NCBI RefSeq assembly: GCF_031951985.1
Contig: NZ_JAVLVU010000001.1
Location: 868,001 to 932,000 of the forward strand
Direction of reading: 5' to 3'
Origin: Mucilaginibacter terrae
Lineage (GTDB): Bacteria > Bacteroidota > Bacteroidia > Sphingobacteriales > Sphingobacteriaceae
DNA length: 64,000 bases
Part shown: positions 26,625-33,737 of the stretch, piece after piece
Layout of the letters: each line of letters opens with the position of its first letter
Numbering within the stretch: the first letter of the stretch is position 1
Program-made: the position numbers and the translations under genes
The notes under the pieces: generated by a model
Told to the model about the DNA's origin: nothing
Seen by the model: only the letters and a program-made list of their open reading frames with translations
Database searches by the model: none

Positions 26625-27173
26625 CAACTTACGTATCACTCTTGCCGGATTACCCACTGCTAATGAATCATCAGGTATATCTTTAGTTACCACAGCCCCT
26701 GCCCCTATTACACAACGGTTGCCAACGGTTACTCCGGGACAGATAATGGCTCCGCCCCCTATCCAGCAATCATGGCCAATGGTTACGGGTTCGGCATTTT
26801 CCTGGCTGCGGCGTTGTTCGGCATTAAGCGGATGGGTTGCCGTATATATTTGTACACCGGGAGCACAAAACACGTTACTGCCAATATTTACTGCCATTAC
26901 GTCGAGCACCACACAGTTTACGTTGAAGTACACATTATCGCCACAGGTTATGTTGTAGCCATAATCGCAGTGAAACGGTGGCTCAATGTATAAGTTAGCC
27001 GGTGCGTTGGGTATGAGCTTATCCAGTATAGCTTTAGTTTTATCGCTCGCCACATACTCGGTCACGTTGAGTTGATGTAACAGGCGTTTACAATCGGTAC
27101 GATCCTTAACCAGTTCAGGATCATTGGCGAGGTAGTATTCGCCGCTGAGCATTTTTTGCTTTTCGGTTTTCAT
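26619..27173 (-). CDS. Maltose/galactoside O-acetyltransferase-like protein
   Basis: The 184-residue left-handed beta-helix acetyltransferase opens with the maltose acetyltransferase cap (KQKMLSGEYYLANDPEL) followed by hexapeptide repeats (INITCGDNVYFNVNCVV style turns, IGHDCWIGGGAIICPGVTVGNRCVIGAGAVVTKDI). The catalytic His is expected in TATHPLNAEQR. It transfers acetyl from acetyl-CoA to a sugar; the acceptor is unknown. The ATG at 27173 was preferred over 27194 because MKTEKQKMLSGEYY matches the family start. Its stop codon falls inside a repeat element. Confidence 0.92.
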   Translation of the reverse strand: MKTEKQKMLSGEYYLANDPELVKDRTDCKRLLHQLNVTEYVASDKTKAILDKLIPNAPANLYIEPPFHCDYGYNITCGDNVYFNVNCVVLDVMAVNIGSNVFCAPGVQIYTATHPLNAEQRRSQENAEPVTIGHDCWIGGGAIICPGVTVGNRCVIGAGAVVTKDIPDDSLAVGNPARVIRKLN

Positions 27174-27217
27174 AGGTGAGATAGGTAGTAGCAATTATAA
27201 AACTATCCGGGCTTATA

Positions 27218-27243
27218 AGATTTCTCCTAAAGTCGAAATGACA
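27218..27243. repeat. TTTCGA/GAAATGAC-type dispersed repeat, single arm
   Basis: gatttctcctaaagtcgaaa plus tgac fits the dispersed word pair GATTTCTC-n-GTCGAAATGAC. It lies between the acetyltransferase and gatC genes. Related copies occur at 23379-23455 and 30922-31007. Confidence 0.6.
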
Positions 27244-27296
27244 ACAATAGAAGTATTTTTCATCTGCACATCATCAATCTGCACATCCACACATTT

Positions 27297-27596
27297 TTAT
27301 GCTTTCTTCTGCTCAATCACTTTAGCCACCAAAAAGTGCTTACCATCCTGCTCGGGTGCGTTGGATAGTGCTTCCTCGTGGGTAATTTCCTGCCTAACCG
27401 CATCTTCGCGCAATACATTTACATCGCTGGTCATGTAAATGAGGGGTTCCACATTCTCAGTATCAACCTCGTTTAGCTTGGCCATAAAGTCGAGTATCTT
27501 ATTCATGTCGCCAACCAATTCGGTGGTTTCCTGCTCGGTAACTTCCAGGCGGGCAAGGTGGGCAACTTTGGCAACGGTATCTTTATCTATTTGCAT
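27297..27596 (-). CDS. gatC: Asp-tRNA(Asn)/Glu-tRNA(Gln) amidotransferase subunit C
   Basis: The 99-residue GatC contains KVAHLARLEVTEQETTEL, the classic helical start, and NVLREDAVRQE with the following PEQDGKHFLVAKVIE tail. It stabilises the GatCAB complex that makes Gln-tRNA(Gln) and Asn-tRNA(Asn) from misacylated precursors. The start at 27596 matches the family; an ATG at 27605 is also in frame. The start overlaps the plsC 3' end by 14 bases, so the two are co-expressed. Confidence 0.94.
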   Translation of the reverse strand: MQIDKDTVAKVAHLARLEVTEQETTELVGDMNKILDFMAKLNEVDTENVEPLIYMTSDVNVLREDAVRQEITHEEALSNAPEQDGKHFLVAKVIEQKKA

Positions 27597-28323
27597 AGCT
27601 TTCAAATTTATGGTTTATTATCGCAAAAACCTCATCGCGCAGGGCATCGGCATCGGCCACGGTGAGGTGTGCGGTCTCAATAGGTTTGTGTACATGTATT
27701 TTGCAAAGGCCTGGTCTGCTTCCGCGCTCAAGGCCGGTATCCCACAATACCTCCCAGTTGTTTAACTGCGTAACAGGTATAATAGGCACTTTATGCTCAA
27801 TAGCCAACCGGAACGGACCGTTCTTAAATTCATGCAATTTAGGCGGAAAATCGTCTGGTATTTTTCCTTCGGGAAAGATCACCAGTGTCATGCCTTGCTG
27901 TAAACGTTCGGCGGCCGTTTTAAATGCCCGGAACGACGACATCTTGCTGTTGCGGTTTACGGGTATATCAACCGTTTGGAATGATAAACGGGTAACAAAA
28001 TTATTCAACAGTTCTTCTTTACCAATAAAGCAATAGTTGTTTTTAACCATAATGCTCATGGCCGAAATATCGAGGTTGGAAGTATGGTTGGGGCATATAA
28101 TGTAAGCACGGCTCCAGTCTATGGCCTGCTCATATTCAAAGCTGTAAAATATGCCCGATATGGTCGAACTCAATATCCCCCATATTCTCCTGAAAGCATT
28201 CATAGTAGGATAACGCTCCGGCTTTTGGGAAAAATAATATAGGAAAGGCCATAATATAATGAAGAAAGCGGCCACGCTGTAACGGTAAAAATAAGCGTGT
28301 ACTTTCTTCAATAGTATTTTCAT
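27583..28323 (-). CDS. plsC: 1-acyl-sn-glycerol-3-phosphate acyltransferase
   Basis: The 246-residue PlsC-type acyltransferase has an N-terminal membrane helix (VAAFFIILWPFLYYF, about residues 15-30), catalytic NHTSNLD (HX4D, near 88-94) and the phosphate-binding FPEGKI motif, followed by PIIPVTQLNNWEVL. It adds the second acyl chain of phosphatidic acid at the inner membrane. The start was set at 28323 (MKILLKK). It overlaps gatC downstream and diverges from trpS with 40 bases between starts. Confidence 0.93.
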   Translation of the reverse strand: MKILLKKVHAYFYRYSVAAFFIILWPFLYYFSQKPERYPTMNAFRRIWGILSSTISGIFYSFEYEQAIDWSRAYIICPNHTSNLDISAMSIMVKNNYCFIGKEELLNNFVTRLSFQTVDIPVNRNSKMSSFRAFKTAAERLQQGMTLVIFPEGKIPDDFPPKLHEFKNGPFRLAIEHKVPIIPVTQLNNWEVLWDTGLERGSRPGLCKIHVHKPIETAHLTVADADALRDEVFAIINHKFESYANR

Positions 28324-28348
28324 CGATGCCAAAAATATAAAAAATCCT

Positions 28349-28356
28349 TACTTTCG
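28349..28356 (+). promoter_or_regulatory. -7-like element close to the trpS ATG
   Basis: TACTTTCG differs from TAnnTTTG at one base and ends eight bases before the ATG at 28364. The predicted transcript would have essentially no leader, as also seen at the aminotransferase. Confidence 0.35.
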
Positions 28357-28363
28357 CCCCATT

Positions 28364-29359
28364 ATGGAAACTGTTGTAAGTGGTATTCGTTCAACCGGTA
28401 AATTGCATTTAGGTAATTATTATGGTGCTATCCAGAATTTTATCAAAATGCAGCACGAATACAATTGTTACTTTTTTATTGCCGACCTGCACTCGCTCAC
28501 CACTCACCCCACCCCCGGCGACCTTCATGGTAACGTGAAACAAGTGCTGGTAGAGTATCTGGCAGCAGGCATCGATCCTGAGCAAGCCACCATCTACATA
28601 CAAAGTGATGTACCCGAAGTAGCCGAACTTTATTTATACTTAAATATGAACGCCTATTTGGGCGAACTGGAACGTGCCACCTCTTTTAAAGATAAGGTAC
28701 GCGCCAACCCCGATAACGTGAACGCCGGCCTGTTAACCTACCCGGTTTTAATGGCTGCCGACATCATCATTCACAAAGCTACTAAAGTGCCTGTAGGTAA
28801 AGACCAGGAACAGCATTTAGAAATGGCCCGCACATTTGGTAACCGTTTTAACCGCTTATATAACAACGAGTATTTCCCGGAGCCTTACGCGTTTAGCTAT
28901 GGCGATAAACTGGTAAAAATTCCGGGATTGGATGGTAAGGGTAAAATGGGTAAATCGGAAGGCGAAAGCAACGCGGTATACCTGAGCGATAGCCCGGAGG
29001 TGATACGCAAAAAAGTAATGAAAGCCGTAACCGATGGCGGCCCTACTGTTGAGAACCAGCAAAAACCTGATGAGATACAGAACTTGTTCGATTTGATGAA
29101 AGTAGTATCGACACAAGATACTTACCATCATTTTGACAACCTGTACAACACCATGCAAATGCGTTACGGCGACTTTAAAAAGCAACTGGCCGAGGATATG
29201 GTATTGGCAACAGCCCCCATACGCGAAAAAATAAACGATATAGCTAATGATAGCGAATACCTGAGTCGCGTTGCCCGTTTAGGAGCCGACAAAGCCCGCG
29301 AAAGCGCCCAAAGAACCATTAAGGAAGTACGCGAAATAATAGGGTTCAGAGGCTTTTAA
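28364..29359 (+). CDS. trpS: Tryptophanyl-tRNA synthetase
   Basis: The 331-residue class I aminoacyl-tRNA synthetase has a HIGH-type signature in GIRSTGKLHLGNYYGA and a KMSKS-type loop GKGKMGKSEGESNAV. The tryptophan pocket segment is YPVLMAADIIIHKATKVPVGKDQEQHLE-like text about residues 125-155. The length is normal for the bacterial enzyme. The gene starts a rightward run trpS - deoxynucleoside kinase - kdsB in which each junction holds a word-hairpin. Confidence 0.97.
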   Translation: METVVSGIRSTGKLHLGNYYGAIQNFIKMQHEYNCYFFIADLHSLTTHPTPGDLHGNVKQVLVEYLAAGIDPEQATIYIQSDVPEVAELYLYLNMNAYLGELERATSFKDKVRANPDNVNAGLLTYPVLMAADIIIHKATKVPVGKDQEQHLEMARTFGNRFNRLYNNEYFPEPYAFSYGDKLVKIPGLDGKGKMGKSEGESNAVYLSDSPEVIRKKVMKAVTDGGPTVENQQKPDEIQNLFDLMKVVSTQDTYHHFDNLYNTMQMRYGDFKKQLAEDMVLATAPIREKINDIANDSEYLSRVARLGADKARESAQRTIKEVREIIGFRGF

Positions 29360-29362
29360 TTT

Positions 29363-29468
29363 GGGTTCATAGTTGATGGTTCAGGGTTCGTAGTGTATCT
29401 TAGCAATAAGAGCTAACTTAAACCTACCTTTTTACTATGAACTATCAACTAATAACTATCAACTAAAA
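29363..29468. repeat. Intergenic word-hairpin, gttcatagt/actatgaac type
   Basis: The left arm has gttcatagttgatggttc; the right arm has actatgaactatcaact and a second copy aactatcaact. The complement gttcatagt/actatgaac is exact, and the tgat/atca words recur. The right arm runs to the base before the deoxynucleoside kinase ATG. Confidence 0.8.
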
Positions 29469-29469
29469 T

Positions 29470-30084
29470 ATGCACATTGCAATTGTTGGAAATATAGGCG
29501 CAGGCAAGACCACTTTAACCACCTTGCTGGCCAAAAATTACGGTTGGGAACCACAGTTTGAAGCGGTAGATAACAACCCTTACCTGGAAGATTTTTACAA
29601 GGACATGAAGCGCTGGAGCTTCAACCTGCAGATCTATTTCCTCAATAGCCGTTTCCGCCAGATTAGTGAGATACAGAATGGCGAGCGCGACGTGATACAA
29701 GACCGTACCATTTACGAGGATGCCTACATATTTGCTGAGAACCTGCACGATATGGATTTGATGGATACGCGCGATTACGAGAACTATCAATCTATATTCG
29801 AGAACATTACCTCATTCATCAAACCACCCGATCTGTTGGTTTACTTAAAAGCTTCTATACCTAAGTTGGTCAATAACATACATCGCCGCGGTCGGGAGTA
29901 CGAAATTGGCATTAGGCTTGATTATCTGTCAAAGCTGAACGAGAAGTACGAAAAATGGATAGACAACTATAAACTGGGCAAATTGCTTATTGTAGACATG
30001 GACAACCTCGATTTTGCCAACAACACCGAAGACTTAGGCACCATTATAAACCTGATAGAACGCGATATACACGGTCTATTTTAG
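29470..30084 (+). CDS. Deoxynucleoside kinase
   Basis: The 204-residue kinase of the dNK/dGK/dAK family has P-loop GNIGAGKTT at residues 7-15, the substrate-specifying DRTIYEDAYIF, and the LID RRGREYEIGIRLDYL with its Arg residues. It phosphorylates salvaged deoxynucleosides, feeding dNTP pools along with thymidylate synthase further downstream. Specificity (purine versus pyrimidine) is not clear from the sequence. It is directly preceded and followed by word-hairpins. Confidence 0.93.
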   Translation: MHIAIVGNIGAGKTTLTTLLAKNYGWEPQFEAVDNNPYLEDFYKDMKRWSFNLQIYFLNSRFRQISEIQNGERDVIQDRTIYEDAYIFAENLHDMDLMDTRDYENYQSIFENITSFIKPPDLLVYLKASIPKLVNNIHRRGREYEIGIRLDYLSKLNEKYEKWIDNYKLGKLLIVDMDNLDFANNTEDLGTIINLIERDIHGLF

Positions 30085-30166
30085 TTTTGTGTTGTGTGTT
30101 GTCAGTTGTTAGATTTTTATTGCAACAGTTACACACAACTCACAACCGACAACACACAACTCAAAA
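30085..30166. repeat. Intergenic word-hairpin, gttgtgtgttgtc type, long stem
   Basis: The left arm (about 30084-30112) and right arm (about 30139-30166) align as a 28-base inverted repeat with about three mismatches, made of gttgt/tgtgt words. Its right arm ends in ctcaaaa directly before the kdsB ATG at 30167, and its left arm begins at the kinase stop. This is the cleanest long stem of the class in the window. Confidence 0.9.
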
Positions 30167-30895
30167 ATGAAAATACTCGGCGTTATACCTGCCCGTTATG
30201 CTTCTACCCGTTTTCCGGGTAAACCGCTTGTTGATATTACCGGGAAGGTAATGATACGGCGTACCTATGAGCAGTGTGTAAAGTGTTTAAGTTTAGATGA
30301 GGTAATTGTAGCCACCGATGATGAGCGCATACTGAACCACATAAACGACTTTGGCGGCAAAGCAGTAATGACCTCGGTTGACCATCAAAGTGGTACCGAC
30401 CGCTGTGCCGAAGTTGCAGCCAGTTATCCTGAATATGATGTGGTAATTAATATTCAGGGCGATGAACCGTACATTGATCCGGTGCAAATTAGCAAGGTAG
30501 CCGCTTGTTTTAATGCGCCTGATACGCAGATAGCAACGCTGATTAAGAAAATTACCAGGGCTGAAGATTTACACAATATCAACTCGCCCAAGGTAATTAT
30601 CAATAAACTGGCCGAAGCTATCTATTTTTCGCGCGCTGCTATACCCTACATACGCGGACAAGAGCCGGAACAATGGCTACAACACTTTACATATTTTAAA
30701 CACATCGGCATTTATGGTTTCCGTTCTGAAGTACTGCAGCAGGTAACCAAGCTCCCCATATCACCATTAGAAAAAGCCGAAAGTTTAGAGCAGCTCCGCT
30801 GGATAGAAAACGGTTATCGCATTAAAGTTGCCGAGACGGACTTAGAAACCCAGGCCGTTGATACACCCGAGGATTTAAAGAAATTGCCGGTTTAA
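30167..30895 (+). CDS. kdsB: 3-deoxy-manno-octulosonate cytidylyltransferase
   Basis: The 242-residue CMP-Kdo synthetase has GVIPARYASTRFPGKPL at the N-terminus (nucleotide binding), VVINIQGDEPYIDP with the metal-binding Asp, and HIGIYGFRSEVL and SLEQLRWIENGYRI toward the C-terminus. It activates Kdo for lipopolysaccharide core assembly in the cytoplasm, consistent with a Gram-negative envelope. The translation start abuts the stem of a word-hairpin. Confidence 0.97.
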   Translation: MKILGVIPARYASTRFPGKPLVDITGKVMIRRTYEQCVKCLSLDEVIVATDDERILNHINDFGGKAVMTSVDHQSGTDRCAEVAASYPEYDVVINIQGDEPYIDPVQISKVAACFNAPDTQIATLIKKITRAEDLHNINSPKVIINKLAEAIYFSRAAIPYIRGQEPEQWLQHFTYFKHIGIYGFRSEVLQQVTKLPISPLEKAESLEQLRWIENGYRIKVAETDLETQAVDTPEDLKKLPV

Positions 30896-30921
30896 TTTTT
30901 CAATAAATTACGCCACCTATC

Positions 30922-31007
30922 GTTTCGAGGAACGAGAAATTCTTTTAAGGCGACCGACTAATAATACAATAATTTCGGGAGCCCAATAACCAAGTTCGAG
31001 ATGATAT
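30922..31007. repeat. TTTCGAGGAACGAGAAAT-type imperfect inverted repeat
   Basis: The left part cgtttcgaggaacgagaaat and right part aagttcgagatgat resemble the dispersed TTTCGA words seen at 23379 and 27218. Pairing is imperfect. It occupies the space between the convergent kdsB and xerD genes. Confidence 0.5.
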
Positions 31008-31036
31008 TTTACTAAAATCGCGAAATATTATTCATC

Positions 31037-31936
31037 CTAACTCCTCGGGTGAAACTGAATAATTGTACTTTTCAGGTAGTCCCTATCCAAATGCGTGTAA
31101 ATTTCGGTGGTGGTTATACTCTCATGGCCTAACATCTCCTGCACGGCACGCAAATCGGCCCCACCTTCAATTAAATGAGTAGCAAACGAATGCCTGAATG
31201 TATGCGGACTGATCTTCTTTTTTAACCCAATACTTTCAGCCAGCTTTTTAATCAGCATAAAAATAAATACGCGTGTAAGCCTGCTTCCCCTGCGGTTAAG
31301 AAAAACTAAATCCTCCTCTCCCTTTTTAATGTTCACATGTACCCGGCTAAATTCAAGCCATTGTTTTAAAGCATTGATAGCTGTGCTACTGATAGGTACC
31401 AGGCGTTCTTTGTTGCCTTTACCGGTTACTTTAATAAATTCAATATCGAGATACAGGTTTGATATTTTTAGTTCGGTTAGTTCTGACACACGCAGTCCGC
31501 AGCTGTACAGCATTTCGAGCATCGCTTTATTGCGTGATCCATCAGGTTTTGACAAGTCGATAGCGGCAATGAGCTTGTTTATTTCATCGTAGCTTAGCGT
31601 ATCGGGCAGCTTACGCTGTATTTTGGGTGATTCCAGCAGCTCAGACGGGTCGCTCAATATAATATCTTCAATGAGCATATATTTGTAAAACGCTTTAATG
31701 CCCGAGAGGATACGTGCTTGAGTTGAAGGTATCATTCCCAGCTCATTCACCCACTGTAAAAAACTTCTCAAATCGTTAAGTACAATAACATCGGGCTTCA
31801 GTACTGGCAATAACGTTTCGGCATATTGCTTTAGCTTATCTATATCGCGGGTATATGCCTCAATAGAGTTTTCCGAAAGCGATTTTTCGAGTTTAAGATA
31901 GTTCCTGAAACCTTTTATTGCCGACTGCCAATCCAC
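31037..31936 (-). CDS. xerD: Tyrosine recombinase XerD
   Basis: The 299-residue site-specific recombinase has an N-terminal SAM-like DNA-binding domain (LKLEKSLSENSIEAYTRD), then the catalytic domain with Arg in SCGLRVSELTEL, Lys in TGKGNKERLVP, the H-x-x-R box SPHTFRHSFATHL, His in MLGHESITTTEIY and nucleophilic Tyr in IYTHLD. It resolves chromosome dimers at dif with FtsK. Length and motifs are those of the housekeeping enzyme, so it is not evidence for an integrated element. It diverges from aroQ. Confidence 0.94.
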   Translation of the reverse strand: MDWQSAIKGFRNYLKLEKSLSENSIEAYTRDIDKLKQYAETLLPVLKPDVIVLNDLRSFLQWVNELGMIPSTQARILSGIKAFYKYMLIEDIILSDPSELLESPKIQRKLPDTLSYDEINKLIAAIDLSKPDGSRNKAMLEMLYSCGLRVSELTELKISNLYLDIEFIKVTGKGNKERLVPISSTAINALKQWLEFSRVHVNIKKGEEDLVFLNRRGSRLTRVFIFMLIKKLAESIGLKKKISPHTFRHSFATHLIEGGADLRAVQEMLGHESITTTEIYTHLDRDYLKSTIIQFHPRS

Positions 31937-31979
31937 CCTGTTTTACTTTTAACGTTTTTAATATTATGTTTGACCTGCA

Positions 31980-32399
31980 ATGAAAATACAAATCATCAAC
32001 GGCCCAAATTTAAACCTGCTTGGCGTAAGAGAGAAATCTATTTACGGTGACAGCAGTTTCGAAACTTATTTTGCTACTCTAAAAGAACTTTTTGTGGGTC
32101 ATGAGCTATATTATTTTCAAAGTAATAAAGAGGGTGAAATTATTGATAAACTCCATGAGGTAGGCTTCGAATTTGACGGCGTAGTACTGAATGCCGGAGC
32201 ATACACCCACACCTCTATTGCCATTGCCGATGCTATTGCAGCCATTAATACCCCGGTTATTGAAGTGCATATATCTAATGTACACAAACGCGAAGAATTT
32301 CGCCATAAATCAATGCTGGCTGCCAGTTGCCGTGGGGTAATTGCCGGTTTTGGCATGGATTCGTACAGGTTAGCGTTAGAAAATATTGTAGCTGGATAA
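31980..32399 (+). CDS. aroQ: Type II 3-dehydroquinate dehydratase
   Basis: The 139-residue dodecameric type II dehydroquinase contains IINGPNLNLLGVREKSIYG with the catalytic Tyr loop, FQSNKEGEIIDKLHE, LNAGAYTHTSIAIADA and VIEVHISNVHKREEFR with the active-site His. It catalyses the third step of the shikimate pathway. Divergent from xerD, a frequent neighbour arrangement in this phylum, with 43 bases between the starts. Confidence 0.97.
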   Translation: MKIQIINGPNLNLLGVREKSIYGDSSFETYFATLKELFVGHELYYFQSNKEGEIIDKLHEVGFEFDGVVLNAGAYTHTSIAIADAIAAINTPVIEVHISNVHKREEFRHKSMLAASCRGVIAGFGMDSYRLALENIVAG

Positions 32400-32426
32400 C
32401 TAATTAATCTTACCATCCGCAACGGT

Positions 32427-32759
32427 TTATTTACCAGTAAGCTTTTCCAACCACGATTTTACCTGTACATAAATACCGTCTGCTCTATTTTCAACCGGGT
32501 AAATACGTACATAATCGTTTTGACCGGGCGCTCCCCTTCCTGTTTTTAAATCATAAGCGTAACGGTGAAATGGGCAAATAAGTCTTCCGTTTTCGCACCA
32601 GCCCTGGCTTAAATCAGCTCCGGCATGGGGGCATTTAGCAGCGGTTACAGATAACTCTCCATCAGCATTTACTAAACAAAGTGATTTGCCTCCGGCTGAA
32701 ATTTTTTTTAAAAATGGTTTTGATAAATCAGATGGCTCGGCAATCTTATACCAGGCCAT
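32427..32759 (-). CDS. Rieske [2Fe-2S] ferredoxin-like protein
   Basis: The 110-residue soluble Rieske protein carries both cluster boxes: CPHAGADLSQGWC (C-x-H) and CPFHRYAYDLKTG (C-x2-H). It is the size of the small Rieske ferredoxins that feed dioxygenases or act as general electron carriers; no oxygenase gene is adjacent. Its ATG shares one base with the stop of the upstream lipoprotein gene (TAATG), so the two are translated together. Confidence 0.93.
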   Translation of the reverse strand: MAWYKIAEPSDLSKPFLKKISAGGKSLCLVNADGELSVTAAKCPHAGADLSQGWCENGRLICPFHRYAYDLKTGRGAPGQNDYVRIYPVENRADGIYVQVKSWLEKLTGK

Positions 32760-33517
32760 TATTCAAAATCAATTCTTAAGTTCATTAATGTTGGGTTTTT
32801 TATCAGTTCATCCATATTGGTTTGAATAATTACCTGCTTACGGTCGGCCGAAACCATGGCACGTTTATTATCAATTTTTTTAACCGGTTTGGCAAAGTTG
32901 ATCACAACCTTATAAGGCGTTTCAATTAATAATGATTTAGCCGCGGCAAAGGCCGAACCTGTTTTTTTGAGAAAGTTGTTAAACTTATCTTTATCAATAA
33001 TGCGGCAAAACTTGCTCGAGGTAACCTGGTATGAATAACACTCCTGCCCGGCTATCAATTGCTGGGCATTAAACATGCTCATACTTGTTTTTTGTTTACT
33101 TTGACTGCCGTAGTTAGCCAGTTTAGACATTTGTTGCAAGTAGTACTCCAAATCGGCCGGACTTTCTGCCTGGTGCTTAATGCTCACCTTCATTAAATCA
33201 CGTTTCAGGTTCATATTAATAGCCAGGTTGCTACTTTGCGCCAGTTTTGCCTCATCGCGGCTCATTTTGTGTTGGGTACTATCGGGCAGGGCGCTATACA
33301 GGTTCATTACCGTATCTTTAGTCATGGCAAATTGCGGGGTAGCCGTTATAGAATCAGATAGCAGGTTGTGTAGTATGGAAACGGCCTTGCTCATATCAAA
33401 ATCGTAAATAACTTCGCATGTGCCGTTTGCTTTAAAGTTATACCGCTCTACAATATCAACGCATGAGGTAAACGTGCAGGCTAAAAAAATAGTGATAATA
33501 AGGTAAAGTCTTTTCAT
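32759..33517 (-). CDS. Lipoprotein of unknown function
   Basis: The 252-residue protein starts with a short signal peptide ending in FTSC (lipidated Cys about residue 18), then CVDIVERYNFKANGTCEVIYDFDMS. The body is mixed alpha/beta with no domain I can name. The ATG at 33517 was chosen because an upstream ATG (33580) would put 21 residues before the signal peptide. It is coupled to the Rieske gene by a one-base overlap, so an envelope role linked to redox is possible but unproven. Confidence 0.82.
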   Translation of the reverse strand: MKRLYLIITIFLACTFTSCVDIVERYNFKANGTCEVIYDFDMSKAVSILHNLLSDSITATPQFAMTKDTVMNLYSALPDSTQHKMSRDEAKLAQSSNLAINMNLKRDLMKVSIKHQAESPADLEYYLQQMSKLANYGSQSKQKTSMSMFNAQQLIAGQECYSYQVTSSKFCRIIDKDKFNNFLKKTGSAFAAAKSLLIETPYKVVINFAKPVKKIDNKRAMVSADRKQVIIQTNMDELIKNPTLMNLRIDFE

Positions 33518-33737
33518 ATAACTTATTTTCAGGTAATTATAATAAAAATATTTAGTTGTATCAATTTTAAAGCAAAACACGTATTAACCAAAAGTTCATA
33601 TCAGCTTATCTTAACAAGCCAACTATCGTACAAGTTAACTAAACTGCTTGTTTTATATTCTAAACTTTAAATATTAACCCCAGAAACAAAATCTGTTTAT
33701 AATACGTAAAAAGTTTATTTTAGTGCTTAATAATACT

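Noticed and set aside
31037-31936. Integrase marking a genomic island
   Set aside because: Length, motifs and aroQ neighbourhood fit housekeeping XerD; no attachment repeats were found around it.
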